Assembly: GCF_000143415.4 (NCBI RefSeq)
Contig: NW_003314383.1
Coordinates: 324,544-388,543, forward strand
Source of the DNA: Selaginella moellendorffii
Taxonomy: Eukaryota; Streptophyta; Lycopodiopsida; Selaginellales; Selaginellaceae
Reading direction: 5' to 3'
DNA length: 64,000 nucleotides
Below are positions 53,131 through 62,999 of the stretch, one piece after another. Position numbers and translations under genes: made by a program. The notes beneath the pieces are model-generated. The model worked only from the letters and a program-made list of their open reading frames with translations, searched no databases and was not told where the DNA came from. Within the stretch, counting starts at the first letter, position 1; every line of letters begins with the position of its first letter.

Positions 53131-56100
53131 GCGAGGAATTGCGTTCTTCTTCCAGCCACTGTCAATGTGGATGCAGAGAAGGGGGAGGAGCTCACCAGTT
53201 GGACTTTCGGGATGGAAGGCAAGGATCTGAGGTTGTACAACACAGATGGTGGGAGAAAAGAATGCATGGGGATCCTCATCCAAGTGACAGACACTCCATG
53301 CAGTTCCATGCAAGAATATGGACTGGCACTTGTGGTAGAGACAGCGTCCGCCTTCAAGATCCACCTTGCACATCCTAGCGGCTTCCCGGAGGGGGGCAGC
53401 GGCTATGAGGAATTCCTAGAGGGAGCTAGGGAGAGGTTGTCCAGGAGGCCCACAATTTCAAAGACGCTGCGGGTCTATGAAGATCACATGGAATCCACGG
53501 ACCTCACCTACGGCGATGTTCAAAAACTATATTCCAACATTGAGCCGTTGAGAGTGCCTCCAGTTCGCAAAGCAAAGGGGAAGGGGGTCGATCTGGAAAC
53601 TACCCCAAAGCAGAAAAGGGTGGTCAAGCTCAAGCCAACGTCCAACTCTCCTGCTCCAAAAAAGAAGCTACTCGGTGATGCCATTGTCTCGGGTTCGAAC
53701 ACTACACCCACCAAAAAGAAGAGCCGCAAAGAGCAGAAAGAGCAAGAAGAGGCAGCAAAAATCGTCGCAGATAATAGTACTTGTTACTATTCCAACAAAG
53801 TATATACAATCGACGTGAGCCGTATCGACATCCAAAGCAAATACAACCACAGGCTAGTATCTGATGAGTGGGTGGAGAAACTGAAGCAGAAGATGCTGGC
53901 AAGTCCAGTAACACCCGACATCGCAGACGTGATCCCCTACTACCGAACAATGAAGGGCGAGACGAGGTTTCCAGACTTGATCAATAAGAAGGTGTTGGAC
54001 GATCAGAACATCTGGTTCTATGCCGTCTCCGGGCAGCATTCTAGCTTGGCGATGCAAGAGATAGTTGTGGATATTATGGTGGGCGGGGAGGTGAAGAAAG
54101 TCTTCAAGACAAGAGTTGTCCGCCTGATAAAAGGCAACTCGCCCCTCCGATCTATCATATACATCTCCCACGCGCAGAATGTCAAGCAAGAAACGTGCTA
54201 CAAATCGGGTCTACACGAGACATTGGCATGAACACGGAAGCTCTGGATTCAACTGAAGAAGCCACAAAAACCAGGACAAGGACGTGCACTAGCAACTAGC
54301 GCCTGGCAGGTAAGCCTCGTTGCATATGGCATAGTATGCGGCCTCACGCCATTTCTATTGCAGGAATTCTCGAGTCTTCTCTCGAAAACACTGGGGGTCA
54401 ATGACACACTCAGCATCCATAACATTCTACTCGCGACAAAAGTTGTTTTTGACAAATGGGTAGATGTGCTGAGGAGGTACTATGACGGGGAGTTGCTAAA
54501 CTCAATAGGTGTGGAGGACAGCCGAAAACCCAATGATTTGAAGCTCAACGCCTTGCGTTTCTCGCGGTCTCTAGACGACGACGACCTTCTGACAGTGGCT
54601 AATGCTCTTCTACGTGGTGAGGTAGTCTTCAACAAGACCAAAATGACTCCCGGCCATATTGTGACATACGAGGACTTGTGCAAGACTCTGAGAGCTCGTG
54701 CGCTATTGAAGGATTGGATCTTCGAGCAAGTGGCCGTGGAGAAGGTGAGCATCGACACCACGCAAGAGATGATGGAAGCGCTGGAGTTGTCAAATGAAGA
54801 CATCGACGAGTACGTGAAGGGGGCCCCCAAGTTCATCGATCTGCTGCGGGATGCCACGAAAAGTAAAGCTGAGAAGTTGGATCAGTATCCAAATTTCATT
54901 AAGAGGGATGTCGACCACCGGCTTCAGAAACAGCTCGACCCCGCAGCAGAGGCCTATCGAGAACCTTACTGAGTATACGTGAATTTGGATGAGGATCAAA
55001 GGTGGAGGAGCATCGTTTCCCGCGGAGATGAGCAGGTCAAGAACATCTTTTGTGTGATGGACTTCACAAACGAGGAGATCACTCATGCAGACGAAGTCAG
55101 CTCCATCATTGACTTAATGGTGGGACTTGCGGAGGTGGAATCTTCAGTCCACTATATGATCTACGACTTCGAATCCTATCACAAGTTCTAGAAGGCCTTG
55201 AACGAGGTGAAGGCTTGGTTGAAAGGCAAGGAAATGCGGGAGATCCATGGGATAATGGCTAAGAAGAAGATACCGATGAATGTCCACATCTTCACACTCA
55301 CCCTTGTTATTGGTCCTGCAGTAGAGTGGGACTAGAGTGACTTCCCAGCTTCGTTCGATAAGGCCGATCGAATTGATCTGAGGGAGGTCAATTTACCCAT
55401 GCCTGAGGAACTGAAGACGGCTATGGAGCTTTCGAATCCAAAGAAAGCTCCAGGTGCAGCATGGGAAATGCTCAGCTGGGTCTTCAACGTAATAGCGGGT
55501 GGGTCACCTGCTTCCGACTCCAAGGGCAAATGCGTTGTCGAGTACAACTGCGGCGGACTATTCTTTCGAGCCGCACTACTCAAGGGTGTCCCGTGTGTTG
55601 CGGTGACAAACTCCATTGAAGAGGTGACTTCAATGGAGCATATAATTACAGTTGCCAAAGAAAAACAGTATCTTCTCTGCGAACCTAGTGAGTATGCACT
55701 TTAAGTTTAAATGTTATCTCACAAGCTCTGTATGCAGGAGCGTGGCCACCCCCAGATGCTGAAATGGCGTTAACAGCTACTGTTGAAGATACCCATGTTG
55801 GGCCGAGCTCACAACCTGCACAAGGTAAGGTCACGTGAGGCCTCACGCCATTTTGATTATAGATCGTTGTGAATATTCAGACACGAAGACTGAAAAGCGC
55901 ACTGGTGGCACGTCGAAGAAGGACAAACAGACAAGCAATAGGAAAAAAGGAGGTACAAATTATATTTGCAATGGTGTGTGGTCTCATGCCATTCCTTGCA
56001 GGAGACACTTCTTCAAAGGCAAAACAGGCAAGCACCAGCCAAGCTCAAACTGACAGTGGTCATAAAAAGTGAAAGCACGTTGGACAGTCGTTGGGATCAG

Positions 56101-58496
56101 AGGCATTTGATTCGAAAAGGAAGAAGGGCAACGAAAAGATGATAGGTAATGCCTCGCGGTTATGGCGTGTGTGCCCATGCCATTCATTGCAGATCAAGGG
56201 CTGAGTGAAAGCAGCCAGTCACCACCTCCTGACTCAGATTCCTATGGTGGACTCCCCTTCCCCAATCTCAATGGAGAGGTACAATGGATGAGGGATGCTT
56301 TTCAAGTTAGGGCCACGTTTTTCTCATCTCGTCGTCTTCGAAGGGTGCAAGAACGTGCAGAAACCATGTTAAGACAATCGGGTGAGGATACGGTCCTAGG
56401 TCACGCACTAAAACAAGCTATGGATGTCTTGTATTTTGAGATGGAGACTCGGCCAGATGATTTTCCCAAGATGGTCCTGGAAGAACAAGCCATCCAGCCT
56501 GAGCAGCCTATGGAAGAAATGCAGGAGGGGGATGAGGAGCCAGAGAAAGATAATGAGCAGGAAAAGCAGAAGAACGAAGAGGAGGACAAAGAAGAGGAGG
56601 ACGAAGAGGACTTGGATGGTCCTCACAATGGTGACGATCACAATAACGACAACGACGATGATGACGACGATGGCCAGCCTGAGGTGGCCAAAGAACAGCG
56701 GAGGAAGGTCATACAAGACAAACCATCAGGTAAATAATAGTATATCCATTCCTAACCTTTTACCATTTCTAACATTGTCCATGTAGGTTGCAGAGCAAAT
56801 GGTAAGTAGAGATTATTCAGTTGAATTTACAAACTCTAGCCTTTAGTGTTGAGGAAGGATAGTGCCAAGCAAGGGTCGAAATGTATGTCCAATCCTTCAG
56901 AATCAGCAGTGCGCCCAAGTGATATCGGTCCTAGTTCCTCAATAGCAGTTGATGGTAAATATAGTATAGTCGATTCAATGTGCTAATGAGTTTGTTTTTA
57001 GTAGCACGGGAGGATACCATCTCAATCGAAGGGAGATATTTGGATATGCATATGGATCCGCCAGTGGACTCTACTTGGCTGCAAGAGTCATCAGAGCTGG
57101 TGGAGGCTACTATCCATATCAACGCCAAGCAAGTTGACCACGCTCCACTTGATGCTGCCCATACCACTGAGTCAATCTTGTCCACGTATCCAACTGACGG
57201 TGACCAGGTGCCATTGGACCTGCATGAGGCCGCCCCAGCCGCCGAGCCGGTCGTATCCTCATTTCCAACAGACTCAACGTGTGCCCAATCGTCTGACTAC
57301 ACGCCGTTGGAACCTCCCTACACCGCCCCTGCTGCCTGTTCGGTCATGTCCACTTTGCCAACGGAGGCACTAGCTGAAATGGCGTGTGATCACACGCCAT
57401 CGGAACCACCCCATGCCACTGTTGAGCTAGTTGTACCAGAGTCTACAGCTGAAATGGCATGTGCCCACACGCCATCGGATGCGATTGACCCCACATTGCA
57501 GAGGAGAGTATTTCCGCCCTTCACGTTTCCTCGACTAAAACCCTCTCAACGACCATCGGGAGCACCATTCGCTAATATTGTAGATGGTAAAATTGACTTG
57601 TACCATTTTTTATGCTAATGCATTTCATTTCAGAGTCACGGCGAAGGTACTGTATCGTTTTTGATCTGAACAGTGTCCTTTTCTCCCATGAGCATGGCTC
57701 GTCCTCGAATGTCACTGCACCCTCCAAAGCCTGCAGTCGCAAGTTGGTCAAAAGAGACAGATTCACATTAATTATACGGGAGAAACTGCGGGATCTAATA
57801 ATGACCATGCGACACTTAAAATAGAGGGCCGGGTTCAATTTGCAATTGGGAGTTTGGACATCCATGATGCGCCACAATGCATTAACGTTGCTACAGATGA
57901 TGCACGATCAGACGCGAGTAATATTACCATTTGAATTTCTCCTAACGCAGGAGGATTGCTTGACTATGGTCCATGTGAGGGGTAGCAAGCCCATCTTCGT
58001 CAAGCCAGAGGCTGTAGTGATGAACCGGACTGCTAGGTCAAGTGAAATCCTCATCATCAATGACTCGCCGATTAAAACTGCAGCGAACACGCACACATAT
58101 GCAGTGCACCCCATCTCTTGCAGTATGGAAACTAGGGAGAAGAAACCGTATGTTCTGGGGGACCTTGCAAAACGGCTTGGAGCGATGGTGATAGAGAACC
58201 GGCTAGTCCAGGAGGTGGCTGCAGAAATCAACCAAATGGCAGATGGAACGGTATATCAGAAGCCATTTGATCGGACAGACACCAGTCATCATTTATGGCA
58301 TGTATATTGTCTAGCCAAGCACTATCCGTATCTCCATAATCTGCTCAACCGGATGGAATCTTTGACCACTGAACATGAGCGTGGACGTATTAGAGAAGAG
58401 ATGGCATTACTATTGGGTTTAAATCCTGATAGTGTGGAGAGTGATGAAATTTTAAGATTATTGTATAGGCGTTGGAGGCAAAAAATAACAGTCTGA
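53131..58496 (+). pseudogene. ParB-like / HAD-phosphatase-like fusion gene of the transposon
   Basis: Ten exons join in one frame (4932 nt): 53131-54309, 54364-55687, 55738-55824, 55863-55952, 56002-56145, 56193-56729, 56787-56801, 56847-56954, 57002-57586, 57634-58496. Exon 1 holds a basic linker (nuclear signal) and a ParB/Srx-like domain: YTIDVSRIDIQSKYNHRLVS through IWFYAVSGQHSSLAMQEIVV, with the GQH(R) box. Exon 2 ends GKCVVEYNCGGLFFRAALLK, weakly like the SAM-binding end of DNA methyltransferases. Exon 6 is strongly acidic. The last exon has RYCIVFDLNSVLF, FNLQLGVWTSMMRHNA and EILIINDSPIKTAANTHTYA, the layout of FCP1/NIF-type HAD phosphatases, with Asn replacing catalytic acids. In-frame stops at 54229, 54970, 55189, 55333, 56070 and 57822 make this copy dead unless read through. 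Confidence 0.7.
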
Positions 58497-58914
58497 GATG
58501 GCATGTATTTATTTAAAAATGTAACTTATTATGGCATGGGGTTCCATGCCATTGTATTAATATTAAAAGACAATTCTTTGAGAGGATTTGCATTATACTA
58601 GAAGTGTTACAGCATGTTATTGGAAGTCTACGAAGTTGTTTTATTAATAAGGGGAAAGTAAAAATTGAATGGGGACTTGGGCTCCACCTAGACTCGGAGC
58701 AACTGAGCCAATATTAAAAGGATGGAAAGAAATTGAACGACGATGACAAGGAGAAGAGAGAGGTGAAGCAGTGGCAGGGGGAGGAGAAGTGATTGAGTAG
58801 ACATTTCCTTGTTTAAAATAAAATGGCATGTGCCTCAATGCAGTTGAATTTTGTTATATTTATATACTATATAAAGGTTTGGAAACCTTATTTTACAAGT
58901 GGGATAATGACAAT

Positions 58915-58938
58915 TCCCACTTTAACGAAATAGAGCTT
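58915..58938 (-). repeat. Right terminal inverted repeat
   Basis: 24 bp, exact inverted copy of 44790-44813; followed by TCAT at 58939-58942. Confidence 0.9.
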
Positions 58939-58942
58939 TCAT

Positions 58943-59447
58943 GTGGAATGGTGCCCCACTTGAGTACCTTGTGGCTTATTGGTCCTCACCCTTTTTAGGG
59001 GCTTGGGCCTTCCCTTTGGGATGGAAGTGGGGGGCTAAAGGTATTTATACCAAGCTGTTAGGCCACAGTGTTTCCCCTCGGCATCCCGAAGCAAGGATTG
59101 CATCCAAGGCTTGGGATTTAGAGGGTCCCATGATCAAGCTTTGTTGTACCAACGGATGTTAAGAATTTGGAAGCTTGGTGTGCTTGGCTGCTTGTGCCTA
59201 TGGGGAGTGTAGTCAAACCTTAAGTCGAGTCTAACCCGGGGAAGCGGATTGGGAGAGATTTGAGAATTCGTGGATGGATGGCTCCGTTGCTTGTGCAATG
59301 AGTAGCTAAAACCAAGTAGGACCAAGTAGAATCTAGTACAATAGGCGGGAACCTTGGCAAGGGAACTTAACAAGGGCCAAAGCGGTGTTGGTCGGATAGA
59401 CAAGGTAAGCTAACAAATTGGAAAGAAAAAATTTATGGTTTATAATT
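58943..59447 (+). mobile_element. Right part of a Ty3/gypsy 5' LTR
   Basis: This lies directly upstream of a primer-binding site and carries a TATA-like GGTATTTATACC near 59040. The left part of the LTR is expected on the far side of the 14-kb insertion (about 44600-44785). The second LTR is beyond the window, so the limits are inferred. Confidence 0.5.
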
Positions 59448-59459
59448 TGGTATCAGAGC
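59448..59459 (+). promoter_or_regulatory. Primer-binding site (initiator tRNA-Met)
   Basis: TGGTATCAGAGC, the standard plant LTR-retrotransposon primer site, preceded by AATT and followed 45 bp later by the gag start. Confidence 0.85.
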
Positions 59460-59502
59460 TTTTTCCTCAGTTCTAGCAAAGGATAGAGGCGGATTGCTGG
59501 GA

Positions 59503-60480
59503 GATGGCAAAGGCAGGGCATAAACGAACCAAGGCGGAGATGGAACCTCCTCCAGAGCTGAAGCCTTCGGTCAAATAAGAGGCTATGGATGAGGAATCCT
59601 TGCATGAGGAGAACTCTAGTGAGGAAACTTCCAAACAGGAGTCCAGTGGTGAGGTTCAGTCGTCCAAGGCTTGATTGGACATTCTAAAAGGAAAATTGGC
59701 ATAAACTAATGCTCTGTTGGAGACTCTCGTACGCAAGTTAAAGTGTGATGAGAAGCAGAAGAAAAAGTGAAAGACTGCGGATGCTGGTAGTGCAAAAGGT
59801 GTGGACCCTTCGGCAGGGACTAAGCCAGAACCAAACAAGGTCAAACAGATTGAAGTGGAATCAATCCCTCAAGCAGTTCCCAAGTACAAACCAAAGCCCC
59901 CACCGGTCTTCAGGGGAGTGAATGACTATAAGGTGGTGGAGGATTGGTTTTATAATATGGAGGGCTATTTCTGAGTGTTGCGGTTACCGAGCTCGAAAAA
60001 GGTCCCATATGCAAAACCATACTTGGCAGATAATGCCAAGTCTTGGTGAAGAACAATAGAGGCCAATGAAGGACCGGTGGCCACTTGGGAAATGATGAAG
60101 GCGAGGATCCATGCAACTTATGTTCCTTTGAATGCTACTCTGCACCTAAGGGATGAGTTGAGTAGGCTGAAACAGACCGGAACCATTCAAGAGTATGTGA
60201 ATCGGTTTATGGCAAAGAGGATACTTGTCACGGATATAGGTGATATGGATGCATTCTATGCTTTTATATCAGGCTTGCAAACCTAAGCTCGCGGCGAGGT
60301 GATGTGTTGGAACCCGACCAACTACAAGGAAGCATTGGATGCGGCTATCAAGATGCATTTTAATGATAACTTGCGAAAGGGGAACACAACGGGGTTGGGT
60401 CCACATTTAGCAAAGGGGCAAAACCAAAGGGAACATATGGCAAAGGGAAATTCAAGAAGAGTTTCTCTAAGAATGAGTCC
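59503..60480 (+). pseudogene. Ty3/gypsy gag, N-terminal part
   Basis: One frame from MAKAGHKRTKAEMEPPPELK runs through PPPVFRGVNDYKVVEDWFYN, PYLADNAKSW, MMKARIHATYVPLNATLHLR, QTGTIQEYVNRFMAKRI and EALDAAIKMHFNDN, the retrotransposon gag domain. It is broken by seven stops, each explicable as CAA to TAA, CGA to TGA or TGG to TGA. The frame resumes after an insertion at about 62131. Confidence 0.8.
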
Positions 60481-62130
60481 TTAGGGTTCTGGAAAGTGTG
60501 AGACACAAAATCCCTAGGCCCCAAAGTGGAGCCGAAAGGGTGCCACGTGGTAGTGGCCGAAGCAAAAGCCAAACGAGCGTAACACATTTGGACTAAAAGC
60601 TCCGACTTGAAAGGTCGAGAGCGGGAGTGGAACTCCCAACAAAGGGCTCGAGGAACAAGCACGAAGCGAGCAATAAGCGAGACTCCAAAAAGGGAACCAA
60701 AAGGACCAACACATGACACGTGGAAGTGTTCAAGATGGAGTTCGAGATGGATCGAGACAGAGTTCGAGATGGAGTCCGAGGTGGAGTCCGAGATGGAGTC
60801 CGAGATGGAGTCTGAAGTGGAGTCCGAGATGGAGTCCAAAGTGGAGTCCGAGATGGAGTCCGAAGTGGAGTCCGAGATGGAGTTCGAAGTGGAGTCCGAG
60901 ATGGACCGAGACGGAGTCCGAGATGGAGTCCGAGATGGAGTCTGAGATGGACCGAGACGGAGTCCGAGATGGAGTCCGAGATGGACCCGAGATGGAATCC
61001 GAAATGGAGTCCGAGAAGGACCCGAGATGGAGTCCGAGGTCGAGACCGAGACCGGAACCGAGACCGGGACTGAGACCGAGACCGGGACCGAGGTGGAGGC
61101 CGAGACCGAGTCCGAGTCTGAGTCCGAGTCCGAGTTCGAGTCTGAGAGGGTGAAAGCCCAAAGCATTCGTCTCCCAGACCCTGGGGGGTTTGGTGAGCTC
61201 CAAAAGTATAGTAAGGGGGAGGACTGCAGTGGAGCCAATTTGGCCAGGAAAGGCCAGTTTGGCCCAGGAAGGCCGGACCCAGTGTTGGGTGATGAGCTGC
61301 CCACTGGGAAGTCCAAGACTAGAGTGAATACGGACCGACAAATGAGGTAGCTTGATGAAGTGTTCAAGAGCTGTCTCTAGTTCCCCCGGGAGATCAACTG
61401 GCCGATGCTCCCAGTCCAAGTGTGGGTGGCACTACCTACTTGGATACCTGGTGTGGCTCAACGGAACCTCGCTCTAAGCCCATGGCTAGAGCACCCAAAG
61501 GCAGAAGGCAAGGAGAGTACCCACGAGGCCCGCATAGGGCCACGGTGTTCTGAAATGTTGCCCCAAAGTCCTAGACTGTGGAAAGGAAGAGGAGTAGCCC
61601 TCTAGTGTGGTGACAAGAGACACAATCACACAATGAGGAAGTCCTAGAGGACAGTTGGACTTAGTGGTCGGGCTTGTGGGCCTTGATCTAGTGGCAGTGT
61701 TGGTGAACACAGCCATGGACAGGAAGGGACTGGGTGGGGACCGGAAAGGAGACATTGGGGAAGACTATTCATCATGTCTGCAGGCATCCTAAGGATGTTA
61801 TGGAGTGGATCTGGGATAGCCACTCATGGATGGATGGCTTAGTCTTTGAGAGACGGGATTGTAATGTAGGTGGTGTTGGACCACCGATGTGACCAAAATG
61901 AATGGGCATGGCCTAGCGCAACAGGCTGGTATATCAGTAGTACCTTGGGGTGTCGGTCATGGGATCGAACACGTGGAGCACTTGGACCAAGTGCAAAGGT
62001 TGAGTGGCATGGATGCCATTCTCGGGGCTAGCAAGCCCCAAGTCCTGAATGGGACTTATGGAGGTTGTGAATGAGACTCCTCCAAGTGGTTGGAGGTGTG
62101 GTTAAGTGACTAAAGTAGAATGGAAAAATT
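60481..62130 (+). mobile_element. Insertion splitting gag, carrying a minisatellite
   Basis: Gag text stops near 60480 (NSRRVSLRM) and zinc-knuckle text starts near 62140, so about 1.65 kb is inserted. It contains the GAGTCCGAGATG array and the same GTGAAAGCCCAAAGCAT flank as 44520. No protein, clear inverted ends or target duplication could be found. Confidence 0.5.
60728..61150 (+). repeat. GAGTCCGAGATG minisatellite
   Basis: About 35 copies of a 12-bp unit, GAGTCCGAGATG with GAGACC variants to the right. Long Ser/Asp, Trp/Ser and Glu/Met open frames in all directions are side effects of the 12-bp period. Confidence 0.95.
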
Positions 62131-62870
62131 AGTCGCTTACAGAAAAGCAGATTTGGTGGCTAGCGAACAAGTACGTGGAGGAGTCAAGCAAAAAAAGACA
62201 AACCCACGAATAAGAAGGTCAAGTTTGCTAGCAGCATGGGAAACAATGTATGCTACAACTGCGGTGAAGTGAGACACTTTTCGAGGGAATGTCTCTACCC
62301 GAAGAAGGCCAGAGCCAATATGGCCAATAAGTCGGGTGGAATCCAAATTGAGGTATATGATCTAGTCCTTAGCTCAAAGTTACTCATTACACAAGCAACT
62401 TTGGTAAAGAGTCGTTCACGACATTTACTAGCCTTCCAAGGGAAGTTCGAAGGTAGCTTTGTTAAGATCCTTATTGATACGGGTGCTTCGGATAATTTTG
62501 TGGCTGCAGACATAGTCCGGCAAGCCGGACTACCGGTGCAGTGACTAGGTGAACCAAGGACTATAGAGTTTGTTGAAGGTAGCCAAAGCACCGATGAGGT
62601 ACTTTGATAAGCGAGTCAAAGTAGGGACATGGAAAGTAAACATGGATTTCATTGTATTGGACATAACGGGATTTAATGTAATCTTCAGGATGGATTGGTT
62701 CAATCGGTTCGTAGTAGCTCTACATGGACAAGGTAGGAACCTTGTGGTACTAGCAAATGCTCGGGGAGAACGATCTAGGGTGGAGGCTCAGGATTTGAAG
62801 GTAGGGCAATGTAAGGCCAAATACTCTTGTTTAAATTTGGTGTTCACGAGAGGACAACTCACTAAATGAA
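62131..62870 (+). pseudogene. Ty3/gypsy zinc knuckle and protease
   Basis: NVCYNCGEVRHFSRECLYPK is a CCHC knuckle (C-x2-C-x4-H-x4-C). FVKILIDTGASDNFVAADIV is the aspartic protease active site. After PVQ an in-frame TGA stands where Arg fits (CGA to TGA). MDFIVLDITGFNVIFRMDWF then closes the protease region. Confidence 0.85.
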
Positions 62871-62999
62871 CCAAAGCAGCATTTTTATGCTTACTTTCGA
62901 TGAAGAGTGATAAAAAGACGAGAACGTAAGAAGTACCTTTAATGATCTAGCAAGTGTTGAACCAATTACAAGATACCATGCTGGAGGAGCTACAGGCGG

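Larger units (their letters stand above)
45016..58552. repeat. Family of 22-bp palindromes (about 25 copies)
   Basis: Consensus ATGGCATGAGG and its reverse complement CCTCATGCCAT back to back. Copies: 45016-45037, 45421-45442, 46021-46042, 46181-46202, 46327-46348, 47669-47690, 47726-47747, 49568-49589, 49638-49659, 49674-49695, 49844-49865 (perfect), 49942-49963, 50554-50578, 50630-50650, 51486-51507, 52917-52938, 52994-53015, 53054-53075, 54326-54352, 55832-55852, 55971-55992, 56162-56183, 57379-57400 (perfect), 57454-57475, 58531-58552; partial ones near 45334 and 58823. The outer 6-8 bases are the best kept, and A/G and C/T changes often occur in pairs that keep the symmetry. I saw none outside the transposon. 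Confidence 0.9.
44790..58938. mobile_element. 14.1-kb DNA transposon with 24-bp terminal inverted repeats
   Basis: The element is bounded by perfect 24-bp inverted repeats (44790-44813 and 58915-58938, starting AAGCTCTATTTCGTTAAAG) and a 4-bp TCAT duplication. The left arm carries a transposase-like gene on the minus strand (46421-49486), and the right arm one very long gene on the plus strand (53131-58496); the two diverge from a non-coding middle (49560-52900) full of direct repeats and one large foldback. About 25 copies of a 22-bp palindrome occur along it. It seems inserted in the LTR of a Ty3 element: LTR-like sequence with a TATA-like motif and then a primer-binding site follow on the right. 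A 4-bp duplication would fit superfamilies such as Sola, but I cannot assign it. In-frame stops show this copy is not intact. Confidence 0.82.

Noticed and set aside
53800-54200. ParB-like text as bacterial contamination
   Set aside because: The gene has spliceosomal introns and lies between the inverted repeats of a plant transposon, so it is part of the nuclear sequence.
45016-58552. Regular short palindromic repeats, first considered as a CRISPR-like array
   Set aside because: Spacing is irregular (tens to thousands of bases), spacers include genes and introns, and the host is a eukaryote with spliced genes.
60360-61419. 335- and 229-residue minus-strand frames made of Ser-Asp or Leu-Gly repeats
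   Set aside because: They exist only because the minisatellite has a 12-bp period; nothing outside the array is protein-like.
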